A stretch of DNA of 16,125 bases from JBCBKL01 sp038521825 (GCA_038521825.1 JBCBKL010000043.1:1-16125); one strand, 5' to 3'; counted from the first letter of the stretch, positions 7,927 through 15,227 are shown. Notes: generated by a model not told the origin, from the letters alone. Program-made: numbers and translations.

Positions 7927-8853
7927 TTAGCGCCCACCGGGCTTGCCTGATGCCGGGCCCATATGCAGCTCTCCCCGCGCCTTTGACAGCGCGATCTGCT
8001 TTTGCCGCTCTCGAAAGCGGGCCTTGTCGGCCTCGTCCGTTTCGTCGATGCACTGATGACAGCTCACGCCCTGCTCGAATTCGGGGCGTTGCGTATCAGT
8101 CGGCAACAGCGGCCGACGACAGGCGTGACACAGAACATGCGGGCCTTCCTCCAGGCCATGACCGACGCTGACGCGCGCATCGAACACGAAACACTCGCCG
8201 TTCCAGGTGCTGTCGTCCTCTGGCACCTCTTCGAGGTACTTCAGGATGCCGCCCTTAAGGTGATAGACATCCTCGACGCCCTGACTCAGCAAATAGTTTG
8301 TTGATTTTTCACAACGAATTCCGCCTGTGCAGAACATGGCTATCCGTTTGTTGTGAAAGCGGCCCTTGTTGGCCTCCCACCAGGCGGGAAAGTCACCAAA
8401 GCTCTGGGTCTGGGGGTCGATTGCACCGTCAAAAGTCCCGATTGCGACCTCATAATCATTGCGGGTGTCGATGACGGCGACGTCAGGGTTCTGGATCAGC
8501 CCGTTCCAATCCGCAGCCTCCACATAGTGCCCGACCCGCGCGCGCGGATCGACATCGGGTTGGCCCATCGTCACGATCTCTTTCTTGAGGCGGACTTTCA
8601 TACGGTTGAACGGAGGCGTTTCGCTTTGGGCCTCCTTCCACTCGAGGTCCGAGCAGCCTGGCAGCGCACGGATATGGGCCAGCACCTTGTCGACACCGCC
8701 ACGCGGTCCCGCGATCGTCCCATTGATACCCTCGTGAGCCAGCAACAGCGTCCCCTGAACGCCCTCGGCACAACAAAGCGCCGCCAAGGGGCCCTTGATG
8801 GCCTCCGGGGCGTCAAAGCGGGTGAAGTGATAAAGAGCAGCGATCGTATACAT
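7927..8853 (-). CDS. trhO: TrhO, tRNA uridine-34 hydroxylase (rhodanese family)
   Basis: 308 residues from ATG 8853; the open frame runs further upstream but that part reads antisense through pncA, and MYTIAALYHF is the family-type start. TrhO (formerly YceA) hydroxylates the wobble uridine 34 of certain tRNAs to 5-hydroxyuridine using oxygen. An N-terminal acylphosphatase-like domain (about 1-95, with LAHEGINGTIAG) is followed by a rhodanese domain with DTRNDYE at 129-135 and the loop FCTGGIRCEKS, in which Cys175 is the expected active-site cysteine and Cys181 is also conserved. The C-terminal CxxC pairs (242/245 and 265/268) suggest a small zinc-binding tail. It is divergent from pncA with a 97-base gap; no strong Shine-Dalgarno is visible. 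Confidence 0.95.
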   Translation of the reverse strand: MYTIAALYHFTRFDAPEAIKGPLAALCCAEGVQGTLLLAHEGINGTIAGPRGGVDKVLAHIRALPGCSDLEWKEAQSETPPFNRMKVRLKKEIVTMGQPDVDPRARVGHYVEAADWNGLIQNPDVAVIDTRNDYEVAIGTFDGAIDPQTQSFGDFPAWWEANKGRFHNKRIAMFCTGGIRCEKSTNYLLSQGVEDVYHLKGGILKYLEEVPEDDSTWNGECFVFDARVSVGHGLEEGPHVLCHACRRPLLPTDTQRPEFEQGVSCHQCIDETDEADKARFRERQKQIALSKARGELHMGPASGKPGGR

Positions 8854-8950
8854 GGGCTGCCATCTACGCAGAGGAACGGCGCCATTCAAGCCATCGCGTT
8901 GACGGCAGACAGCCGGACGCTTACCCAGTGCCCCAATAGCGGAGGCCCCA

Positions 8951-9550
8951 ATGACCAAAGCCCTCATCGTCATCGACGTCCAGAATGATTTCTGCCCTGG
9001 CGGAGCACTCGCCGTTCCGGACGGCGACCAAATCGTGCCGGGGATCAACGCGCTCATGGCCGACTTTGCCGCGGTGATCCTGACACAGGATTGGCACCCG
9101 GCCGGACATTCATCGTTTGCCTCGTCGCATGCGGGCAAGAACCCCTACGACATGACCGAAATGCCCTATGGGCCACAGATTCTGTGGCCCGATCACTGCA
9201 TTCAGGGAACGGACGGAGCCGCCTTCCACCCCGCGCTGAACACCGACCGGGCGGATCTGATCATCCGCAAGGGTTACAATCCAACCATCGACAGCTATTC
9301 TGCGTTCTTCGAAAACGATCAAACGACCCCGACGGGGCTGGAGGGATATCTCAAGACGCGCGGGATCTCAGAGCTCACGATGGTGGGGCTCGCGACCGAC
9401 TTCTGCGTCAACTTCTCAGCGGTGGACGCGGCCAGGCTGGGGTTCGGGGTGAAGGTGCGCGAGGATCTTTGCCGGGCGATTGATCTCGATGGATCTTTGG
9501 GCGCCGCGCGTGACGGCATGCAAGCAGCGGGCGTCACGCTCGAGGGCTGA
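8951..9550 (+). CDS. pncA: PncA nicotinamidase (isochorismatase-like hydrolase)
   Basis: 199 residues; GGAGG at 8941-8945 sits five bases before the ATG. It hydrolyses nicotinamide to nicotinate and ammonia in NAD salvage, and enzymes of this family often also hydrolyse pyrazinamide. The Asp-Lys-Cys triad is visible: Asp9 (IVIDVQNDF), Lys107 (IIRKGYNP) and Cys152 (GLATDFCVN). Metal ligands are likely Asp47 and His49 (TQDWHP) and His82 (WPDHCIQ), with His53 also conserved. The cis-peptide region before the nucleophile (VGLATDFCV) is typical. The product nicotinate is the substrate of pncB, which follows after a 154-base gap, so the pair covers two consecutive steps. Confidence 0.97.
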   Translation: MTKALIVIDVQNDFCPGGALAVPDGDQIVPGINALMADFAAVILTQDWHPAGHSSFASSHAGKNPYDMTEMPYGPQILWPDHCIQGTDGAAFHPALNTDRADLIIRKGYNPTIDSYSAFFENDQTTPTGLEGYLKTRGISELTMVGLATDFCVNFSAVDAARLGFGVKVREDLCRAIDLDGSLGAARDGMQAAGVTLEG

Positions 9551-9704
9551 AATGCTTCCAGCTGGCCCTCAGTATCGGCCTCGCTGAGTCTAGCCGACGC
9601 GCGCCCTCTTCCCAAACCTGCCCTTGCCCCTGCGGTGGCGCCTTGGCACAAAGCGCAGACCGCAAAAGAAACGCCATAGACAACGTCAAACCGGAGATGT
9701 GCGG

Positions 9705-10997
9705 ATGGTCGATATCGCAACCCGCGTCTGGAACCACAAATGGAAGATTGATCCGATCGTCCGCTCGCTCATCGACACGGACTTTTACAAGCTGCTGATG
9801 TGTCAGTCGATTTTCCGGAACCGGCCCGACACAACCGTCACCTTTTCGCTCATCAACCGGTCGACGCACATCCCGCTCGCCACGCTGATCGACGAGGGAG
9901 AACTGCGCGAACAACTCGACCACATCCGGTCCCTGTCGCTCAGCCGGGGAGAATCCACCTGGCTCCGCGGCAATACCTTCTACGGCAAAAGGCAGATGTT
10001 CACGCCAGAATTCATGGAATGGTTTGAGGCGCTGACGCTCCCCCCCTACCACCTTGAACGGCGCGGCGACCAATACGAACTGACCTTCGAAGGGCCTTGG
10101 CCAGAGGTCATGCTCTGGGAAATCCCCGCGCTCTCCGTTTTGATGGAGCTTCGGGGGCGGGCCGTGCTCAATCGCATGGGCCGGTTCGAACTGCAGGTGC
10201 TCTACGCACGCGCCATGACCAAACTCTGGGAAAAGATCGAAGCGCTAAGACCCATCGACGACCTGCGGGTCGCCGATTTCGGGACCCGGCGGCGGCATTC
10301 CTTCCTCTGGCAAGACTGGGCGGTGCAGGCCATGCAAGAAGGGCTGAGAGAGCGCTTCGTGGGCACCTCCAACTGCCTCATCGCCAAGAACCGGGACCTC
10401 GAAGCGATCGGGACCAACGCCCACGAACTGCCCATGGTCTATGCAGCACTGGCTCAAAGCGACCCGGCTCTGGCCGACGCCCCCTATGACGTACTCAGGG
10501 ACTGGCATGAAGAGCATGACGGCAACCTGCGGATCATCCTGCCCGACACATACGGGACCGAAGGGTTCCTCGCCAATGCGCCCGACTGGCTGGCGGGCTG
10601 GACAGGGATCCGGATCGACAGCGGCGACCCGGCAAAGGGGGCCGAGATCGCCATCCGCTGGTGGAAAGAGCGGGGGGAGGATCCGCGCGAAAAGCTCGTC
10701 ATCTTCTCCGACGGGCTGGATGCGGACAAGATCATCGCGCTGCACGAGCAGTTCGCCGGGCGGGTCAAGGTCAGCTTCGGCTGGGGGACGATGCTGACGA
10801 ACGACTTCAAAGGGCTGGCCGAAGGCGACGCGCTCGCCCCGTTCTCGCTGGTATGCAAGGCGGTGTCGGCCAACGGGCGGCCCACGGTCAAGCTCAGCGA
10901 CAACCCCAACAAGGCCATGGGGCCAGCCGACGAGGTGAAGCGGTACAAACGGGTGTTCGGCGTGGGCGAGCAGGAACGGCTAGAGGTGGTGGTTTAG
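9705..10997 (+). CDS. pncB: PncB nicotinate phosphoribosyltransferase
   Basis: 430 residues from ATG 9705, preferred because CGGAG (9692-9696) lies eight bases upstream; the 27 upstream in-frame residues from 9624 are Arg-rich and not family-like. PncB joins nicotinate to phosphoribosyl pyrophosphate, with ATP hydrolysis, to give nicotinate mononucleotide in the Preiss-Handler pathway. Family marks are LIDTDFYKLLMCQSIF near the N-terminus, DFGTRRRHSF at 191-200, GTSNCLIAK, and EAIGTNAHELPM, in which His240 is the expected autophosphorylated histidine. The C-terminal half has GIRIDSGDP, VIFSDGLD, FGWGTMLTND and VKLSDNPNKAMGP, the phosphate- and ribose-binding loops. It is probably co-transcribed with pncA, although the 154-base gap leaves room for its own promoter. 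Confidence 0.97.
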   Translation: MVDIATRVWNHKWKIDPIVRSLIDTDFYKLLMCQSIFRNRPDTTVTFSLINRSTHIPLATLIDEGELREQLDHIRSLSLSRGESTWLRGNTFYGKRQMFTPEFMEWFEALTLPPYHLERRGDQYELTFEGPWPEVMLWEIPALSVLMELRGRAVLNRMGRFELQVLYARAMTKLWEKIEALRPIDDLRVADFGTRRRHSFLWQDWAVQAMQEGLRERFVGTSNCLIAKNRDLEAIGTNAHELPMVYAALAQSDPALADAPYDVLRDWHEEHDGNLRIILPDTYGTEGFLANAPDWLAGWTGIRIDSGDPAKGAEIAIRWWKERGEDPREKLVIFSDGLDADKIIALHEQFAGRVKVSFGWGTMLTNDFKGLAEGDALAPFSLVCKAVSANGRPTVKLSDNPNKAMGPADEVKRYKRVFGVGEQERLEVVV

Positions 10998-11408
10998 ACG
11001 CATCGCTTGATCAACCCGGCAAAGGCGCATGCGCAGGGTAACCCTCAAACCGGTAAACGGCTTGGCAATATCGGGCGCCAGAACCACGCAAATCCGACTT
11101 TGGCCCAAAGCCTTCGAGACAGATCTGGGACATCAGCGGATCCCGTCTCGCGGTCCATCAGAGGCAGAGGCAGGGAGCAAGTGATCCCGTTACTTCTCGA
11201 AACGCGATCAGACACCAAGACGCACATCAATGAGCCATGGCCTTCGGCAGTGACCCCACGCCAGAGTGCAGAAGGCTATGGCGCGTGTGCGGGACGAAGA
11301 GGTCGTTCGATGACGCAAAACCAATGCCTGCTTCTTATCTCAAGCACCTGCAGGCAACAGTGCATTAATCGCCCGTTGCCTGCGGTTGGACTGTGTTCGG
11401 GACAAGCG
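10998..11408. other. Non-coding gap after pncB
   Basis: 411 bases between the pncB stop and the stop of the beta-propeller gene, whose genes converge here. An open frame at 11007-11429 has no ribosome site and a composition unlike a protein (many Arg/Gln/Ser, no domain), so I do not call it. The only clear structure is the inverted repeat at 11350-11383. No RNA gene is recognised. Confidence 0.6.
11350..11383. terminator. Perfect 9-bp inverted repeat downstream of the beta-propeller gene
   Basis: GCAGGCAAC (11350-11358) and GTTGCCTGC (11375-11383) are exact complements with a 16-base loop; a G-U pair and a G-C pair could extend the stem. It starts 25 bases past the stop of the minus-strand propeller gene, where a transcript-ending hairpin would be expected. 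There is no run of T after it on either strand, so termination or 3'-end protection is inference. A third GCCTGC word lies upstream at about 11325-11330. Confidence 0.45.
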
Positions 11409-12674
11409 CTAATTCACCAAGGTGGTTGAGTGCGGACCGTGTGGTACGGGAATGCTAGTGCGTGTTTGCACCAGCTTTGGGCGGTCACCCTCCACAAGGC
11501 GCCAGAAGTCGATGGAGCCGCCGTCGGACCCGCCCTCAAACTGGTCATAGTTCACGACCATAACGTAGTCGCCGGACGCGTCGAACGCTGCAGCCTCGGG
11601 CAGGATACCGTCATAGGCGTAGGTTCCCACCGTTTCCATCATGCCGGTTGCGGGGTCGAGATCGATCAGGGTGAGCGACGAATAGAGCGTGTGCCGAGGG
11701 TCATCCGCTGGGGCATAAGATACTTCCAGATTTGTCGTCACCGCCCATTCGCCATCGGGTGAGATCGCAATGCCTTCCGGCGAGCGGGCCGTCATAGCCC
11801 GGTCCACGATCACGTGACGCGGGGTGTTATCGCCTGACGCTTGGCCCAAGCGGATCGTCGTTACATCGCCTTCGGGCGCTTCGGTCCAGATGCCACCGAT
11901 ATCCGGACCCCAGTACAGGTTCGAGGTCAGGTAAAGCGTGCCATCGGGGGAGAAACGGCCCATGAACGGATACTTCCAGGTCAGGACTGTATTGCCGTAA
12001 GGCTCTAGCGTAACGGAGCCGCCGTCGCGCACGACGCTTGCAAAGTGGATCACGGCCTGATCGACCATATGGATTGCCATGATGTCTTCAGTCGGATGCC
12101 ACTCGACGTGGCTGACGCGCTGCGATGGGTCCATGGCTGGCGGACTTGCGTGACTCACTTCACCGAGGGTGCCGTCGTTCAGGGGAACGAGTGCAATTCC
12201 GCGTCCGTCAGATTGATGCAAGGCGACGGCAACCATTGTGCCATCCGCGCTGATGGACAACCCGTCAGGACGCGAACCCACCTCAACCTCGCCGGCTACA
12301 GTTGGGGCAGCCAGATCAGAGATATCGATCAGAGTCAGCGACCCGCCTGCGGTCAGATCCCCAAATGACGTGCCGCCTTCGGCACGTGGACCGAAGCTTT
12401 CGGAGACGACAGCAAAGCGTCCATCCGGCGTCACGGCAACTGCCGTCGGTGCACCGGCCACGGAATTAGAAACCTCGATCTGCGCAACGGACATATCGGC
12501 CAGCGACAGAACTGTCAGGGCGTCAGGCGTTTCAGGCGCACCCAATTGTCGGGTAACGTAGGCGGAGGCCAACATGTCGCCATCATGAATTGACACGAGC
12601 GCGCGACCCTCAATGCCCGGCACGGCCGATGCAGTTACAGAATGCCCGTCGGCGAGGACTGGGCTGGTAAACAA
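11409..12674 (-). CDS. Secreted beta-propeller (YncE/lactonase-like) protein, frameshifted at its 5' end
   Basis: The main frame gives 421 residues if read from TTG 12674. It resembles the YncE/lactonase-type seven-bladed beta-propellers: blade repeats of the form VAVTPDGRFAVVSE, LSISADGTMVAVAL, GRFSPDGTLYLTSN, IAISPDGEWAVTTN and FDASGDYVMVVN recur through the protein. The substrate is unknown; such proteins may bind ligands or act on lactones in the periplasm, and I do not assign a reaction. The TTG start has no ribosome site and would cut the protein inside its own signal peptide (the frame opens with FTSPVLADG). The likely true start is ATG 12736, one frame away, with CGGAG five bases upstream; see the separate entry. 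It is divergent from the LysR gene, a common arrangement for a LysR target. Confidence 0.75.
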   Translation of the reverse strand: MFTSPVLADGHSVTASAVPGIEGRALVSIHDGDMLASAYVTRQLGAPETPDALTVLSLADMSVAQIEVSNSVAGAPTAVAVTPDGRFAVVSESFGPRAEGGTSFGDLTAGGSLTLIDISDLAAPTVAGEVEVGSRPDGLSISADGTMVAVALHQSDGRGIALVPLNDGTLGEVSHASPPAMDPSQRVSHVEWHPTEDIMAIHMVDQAVIHFASVVRDGGSVTLEPYGNTVLTWKYPFMGRFSPDGTLYLTSNLYWGPDIGGIWTEAPEGDVTTIRLGQASGDNTPRHVIVDRAMTARSPEGIAISPDGEWAVTTNLEVSYAPADDPRHTLYSSLTLIDLDPATGMMETVGTYAYDGILPEAAAFDASGDYVMVVNYDQFEGGSDGGSIDFWRLVEGDRPKLVQTRTSIPVPHGPHSTTLVN

Positions 12675-12736
12675 AAACAGGGAGCCAACCGCCGTTGCGG
12701 TTGCGCGGATGCGGGGCGGGAAGACAGGATTGGCAT
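12672..12736 (-). pseudogene. Out-of-frame start and signal peptide of the beta-propeller gene
   Basis: On the coding strand CGGAG (12746-12742) is followed after five bases by ATG 12736, the only good start in front of the propeller gene. From this ATG the frame begins MPILSSRP, but it is one base out from the downstream gene. The downstream frame read back from TTG 12674 gives RIRATATAVGSLFLF then TSPVLA-DG, a typical signal-peptide core and cleavage site, but it has no ATG or GTG start. Adding one C to the run of four at 12713-12716 joins both parts into MPILSSRPRIRATATAVG followed by SLFLFTSPVLA, a complete Sec signal peptide. So this copy carries a one-base deletion, or the base was lost in sequencing. 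Confidence 0.7.
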
Positions 12737-12846
12737 GATATCTCCGTTGATTAAATGATTGACTGACTAGCGGCGTTTATGGCCGCCTGTCCCGCTTCAA
12801 GTGGGTCGCTTTGGCCGCTTTTGAATTCGTAACTTTCGGACTATTG

Positions 12847-12861
12847 TTCGTCTGGCACGAA
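12847..12861. promoter_or_regulatory. LysR-type T-N11-A box between the propeller gene and the LysR gene
   Basis: TTCGT (12847-12851), five bases, ACGAA (12857-12861): a perfect dyad that contains the T-N11-A pattern of LysR-type regulator sites. It ends 17 bases before the LysR start, where binding would repress the regulator's own gene, and lies about 110 bases upstream of the propeller ATG. A further half-site ATTCGT occurs at 12825-12830. Binding by the neighbouring regulator is inference. Confidence 0.6.
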
Positions 12862-12878
12862 TATTAGGGGTCATTGTT

Positions 12879-13763
12879 TTGGAGTATCGCCGCTTACAAC
12901 TGTTTCTTGCGCTTGCGGATGAGCTGCACTTTCGCCGCGCCGCAGCACGCTGCGATGTGACGCCCTCGGTGCTGACCGAACAGCTGAAGCGGTTGGAAGA
13001 CGAGCTTGGCGGAGCGCTCTTCACACGCACCACGCGCAATGTCGCTCTAACCCAGTTGGGAACTGCGTTCCGTACGGAAGCACGCGCAGCGCTGGATAGG
13101 CTGGCGCAAGCCAAACTTGCGGCCAAACACTTTGTTGCCGGAGGCGACAGAACCGTCCGCATCTCGTTCACACCGGCGTACCTGTTGGAGCTGCCAAACG
13201 CGCTTGCTGCCTTCCGCGCGATACATCCGCAAACCAAACTGTTCGTCGAGGAGATGGGCACCGTAGAAGCCGAAAGCGCGCTCGGTCGCCGCGAGATCGA
13301 CTTGGCGCTTTTGCATCCGCCGCTTGACCGGAGTGACCTTGCACTGAATGCGCTTAAGCCGAAGCCGCTTGAAGCCGTTTTCAACGCGGGCACGTTTGGG
13401 TTGGGGCATGATGTCCACCTGCCCGACGTTCTTGAACATCCGATCATCTGGCACCCGCACCATCGCGCACCTCGTCTGAGCGCGGCGCTTTTTGCCCAAG
13501 CCGAACGGGTCGGATGCGTGCCGCACATCGTCGCTGAGGCCGGAAGTTGGGCCGCAGCACAGGTTATGGCCGCTACAGGGGTTGGCGTCGCACTTTTGCC
13601 ATTTGGGCTCGTCCGGGAGCCGCGCAGCACGCTGTCCTCCAGTGCGCTCAGCAAGCACCCACTCAAGCTGGAATGTGCGATCGCAATGCGCGGCGAAGAC
13701 TCTAACGACCCACTCCTTCTTGACCTCGCGAAGCAGGTTTTGCAGGCGCCAATTGCTATGTAG
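12879..13763 (+). CDS. LysR-family transcriptional regulator
   Basis: 294 residues, standard LysR length. The start is TTG 12879, with AGGGG at 12866-12870 eight bases upstream; no ATG gives a full N-terminal domain. The winged helix-turn-helix spans about 1-60: LQLFLALADELHFRRAAARC, then VTPSVLTEQLKRLEDELGG and FTRTTRNVALTQLG. Residues about 90-290 form the two-lobed inducer-binding domain, starting RTVRISFTPAYLLELPNAL. The inducer is unknown. The divergent propeller gene and the T-N11-A dyad between them suggest it controls that gene and itself. It ends before a non-coding stretch with a repeat. Confidence 0.95.
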   Translation: MEYRRLQLFLALADELHFRRAAARCDVTPSVLTEQLKRLEDELGGALFTRTTRNVALTQLGTAFRTEARAALDRLAQAKLAAKHFVAGGDRTVRISFTPAYLLELPNALAAFRAIHPQTKLFVEEMGTVEAESALGRREIDLALLHPPLDRSDLALNALKPKPLEAVFNAGTFGLGHDVHLPDVLEHPIIWHPHHRAPRLSAALFAQAERVGCVPHIVAEAGSWAAAQVMAATGVGVALLPFGLVREPRSTLSSSALSKHPLKLECAIAMRGEDSNDPLLLDLAKQVLQAPIAM

Positions 13764-13796
13764 TACGAGCTGTTGACAGAGTATCATTGAAAACAG

Positions 13797-13861
13797 GCGG
13801 CCATTCGTGCCTCCTACAACATCCGTCACACTGGGCTCGTCGGTAGCCTTCGCCGCGCAGA
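13797..13861 (+). repeat. Degenerate repeat, copy A
   Basis: This block, between the LysR gene and the membrane protein gene, resembles a block at 15324. Without gaps, 21 of the first 32 positions match by my count, including GCGG.CATTC and a shared CGTCA. Read as protein, the two give AAIRASYNIRHTG and ADIHSSYIDRQLG. No intact gene covers it. It may be a decayed mobile or repeated element of this lineage; that is inference. Confidence 0.4.
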
Positions 13862-13942
13862 TCACGAACTGGAAGAACGCGGACATCGCGGTCTTTTCTA
13901 CATATGTCTTCGAGGTTCGCTTTGCTGACGTCTCCGGCGGGG

Positions 13943-14689
13943 TTAAGTCCCCGAAAGAGCCAGCCTTGTTCTGTCGATATTCAGAATCTTTCGTGCCATT
14001 TGCACGTGCAAAATCAATGATATCGGCACGACGATCAGCGGGACAAGCGGAAACGGAAAGTAGCCGATAACCACCGTCGGCACGTCGAAGGCCGTTGTTT
14101 GAAACGGGCCAGGGGCGGAGTTGAGCGCCTTGTACAAGACAAGCAGAAGGTCTATGATACCCGCAGCGCACCAAATTAGTCCGACGGAATAATACCTGCG
14201 CGCATCTTTCCACATCAGATAACCGACAATTGGTGCGGTCAAACCAACAAGGATATCACCCCATCCTGTTGATCTGGCAAAGTAAGAAGACAAGTAGCCA
14301 TCTGCTTCAAGCAACAAGAACACAACCCCAATGACCCGATAAATCTGAACGGCTGCCAGCCAATGCAAGGGCGTTGCATCAACGATCAGCGTGAGTGTCT
14401 TGCTTCTTGTTAGCAGGACATTGCCAAGGATAGCTGACCCAAGGATCAAAATGCCAAGCAGTGGAATCCGCTGATCCGCCGACGGCACCAGGATGTTCGA
14501 ATAGGCAAGCCCCAGCGCCAGCGATATCCAAAGAGTCACGTAGGCCGAGACCCTTAGCGCTACGCTTTGCCGCTGGCGATTGCTGATGTCTGCATTGCTC
14601 AATGCAAACGTGAACATCGCCGACAATGTCAAAGCCATGAAAATCAGGGTGCAGAACACGAGGAGCACTGCGTATGAGGGAACGGTCAC
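13943..14689 (-). CDS. Uncharacterised multi-pass inner-membrane protein
   Basis: 248 residues from GTG 14689. I prefer GTG over ATG 14716 because AAAGGTGG (14702-14695) sits five bases before it, while the ATG has no ribosome site and falls at about the expected transcription start of the promoter at 14719-14747. I do not recognise the family. About seven hydrophobic segments are visible, roughly at 5-28, 47-65, 75-93, 106-125, 139-157, 165-185 and 203-230. Short loops hold QIYRVIGVVFLLLEADGYLS, STGWGDILVGL and MWKDARRYY. The acidic and Tyr/Arg residues next to membrane segments could be functional, but nothing shows a reaction or transport role. The C-terminus is short and basic. It is divergent from an HxlR-type gene, its likely regulator. 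The stop lies within a 5-bp hairpin (CGGGG/CCCCG, 13938-13953). Confidence 0.85.
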   Translation of the reverse strand: MTVPSYAVLLVFCTLIFMALTLSAMFTFALSNADISNRQRQSVALRVSAYVTLWISLALGLAYSNILVPSADQRIPLLGILILGSAILGNVLLTRSKTLTLIVDATPLHWLAAVQIYRVIGVVFLLLEADGYLSSYFARSTGWGDILVGLTAPIVGYLMWKDARRYYSVGLIWCAAGIIDLLLVLYKALNSAPGPFQTTAFDVPTVVIGYFPFPLVPLIVVPISLILHVQMARKILNIDRTRLALSGT

Positions 14690-14718
14690 AATATCCACCT
14701 TTCGTAGCTGATACATTT

Positions 14719-14747
14719 TTTGTAGTAACTATTGATCTGATTGTCAA
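14719..14747 (-). promoter_or_regulatory. Sigma-70-type promoter of the membrane protein gene
   Basis: On the minus strand TTGACA (14747-14742, an exact -35 consensus) is followed by a 17-base spacer and TACAAA (14724-14719, four of six -10 bases). Transcription would begin near 14712, leaving a short leader with the AAAGGTGG site and GTG 14689. This supports the shorter start for the gene. Confidence 0.65.
14723..14731. promoter_or_regulatory. Operator-like dyad over the membrane gene promoter
   Basis: TAGT-A-ACTA is a perfect short dyad that overlaps the -10 end and spacer of the minus-strand promoter, so a bound protein would block it. A second dyad, ACAC-GCCAA-GTGT (14748-14760), lies next to the -35. 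Either could be the site of the HxlR-type protein encoded beside it. HxlR/DUF24 sites are short dyads of this kind, but the assignment is inference. Confidence 0.4.
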
Positions 14748-14769
14748 ACACGCCAAGTGTCGGTACATC
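14741..14769 (+). promoter_or_regulatory. Possible promoter of the HxlR gene, possibly leaderless
   Basis: TTGTCA (14741-14746, five of six -35 bases), a 17-base spacer and TACATC (14764-14769, a poor -10). The start point would fall at about the ATG at 14776, which lacks a ribosome site, so the message may be leaderless. The -35 overlaps that of the opposite promoter almost completely. Weak evidence, mainly from spacing. Confidence 0.3.
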
Positions 14770-14775
14770 TTAGTA

Positions 14776-15099
14776 ATGGAAATCAACACACGAGAGCATT
14801 GCCCCGTTGCCCGCAGTCTTGACATCGTGGGGGATAAATGGAGCATTCTGGTCATCAGGAATCTCGCGCTTGACGGCCCCCATCGGTTTCAGGACTTTGC
14901 CAACGCTCTACCGGGCATCAGCCCGACGACGCTCTCGGCGCGCCTCAAGTCGTTGCAAGAAAATGGGATAGTTAAGCGTGAGGTTTTGAATTCACATCCG
15001 CCACGGACCATCTATTCGCTCACGAAACTCGGTGAAGAAATGAAACCGGTGGTTCGCGCCCTGCGGCAGTTTGGCGGCAAACTTCCACCAAAATCGTAG
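14776..15099 (+). CDS. HxlR-family transcriptional regulator
   Basis: 107 residues from ATG 14776. The frame is open from 14674, but the upstream part crosses the divergent promoter and has no family similarity. HxlR (DUF24) proteins are small dimeric winged-helix regulators. The family start HCPVARSLDIVGDKWSILVI is clear, with Cys9 in the position that acts as a redox or electrophile sensor in some members. It continues with RFQDFANALPGISPTTLSAR (recognition helix) and LKSLQENGIVKREV, then the wing and a C-terminal dimer helix KPVVRALRQFG. The divergent membrane protein gene and the dyads between them suggest it represses that gene. The signal is unknown. Confidence 0.94.
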   Translation: MEINTREHCPVARSLDIVGDKWSILVIRNLALDGPHRFQDFANALPGISPTTLSARLKSLQENGIVKREVLNSHPPRTIYSLTKLGEEMKPVVRALRQFGGKLPPKS

Positions 15100-15178
15100 T
15101 TCTTAAGCACCGAAAGACACTCTTAACCGGCAAGGGGCGACAGGCCTCAGATGACACGCAACGGTCCTGAAGCGCTGA

Positions 15179-15227
15179 CTTGCAGAAAGTAGGCCAATTT
15201 GGGCTCAGAGGCGACCTATGGTGCAGC
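15179..15227 (+). repeat. Degenerate repeat, copy C (partial)
   Basis: A weaker match to the 3' part of copy A, centred on the shared word TGGGCTC (15200-15206) and followed by loosely similar bases ending in GCAG. Read as protein it gives VGQFGLRGDL, compared with RQLGD and TGLVGSL in the other copies. It may be chance; it counts mainly because copy B lies only about 100 bases away. Confidence 0.25.

Noticed and set aside
8353..8988. Plus-strand open frame of 211 codons opposite trhO
   Set aside because: Antisense shadow of trhO that ends inside pncA; no family features.
9624..9704. Longer PncB start at 9624
   Set aside because: It adds a 27-residue Arg-rich stretch with no ribosome site, while ATG 9705 has CGGAG upstream and a family-type N-terminus.
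10245..10745. Minus-strand open frame opposite pncB
   Set aside because: Shadow of the strongly supported pncB coding sequence.
11007..11429. 140-codon open frame after pncB
   Set aside because: No ribosome site, low-complexity polar composition, and overlap with the end of the propeller gene.
13047..14213. Minus-strand open frame of 388 codons
   Set aside because: It runs antisense through most of the LysR gene and on across the repeat and the end of the membrane gene. It has no domain and no ribosome site, and the LysR frame is unmistakable.
14674..14775. Longer HxlR start at 14674
   Set aside because: It would run through the divergent promoter and add 34 residues unlike the HxlR family, which begins close to the conserved HCPV motif.
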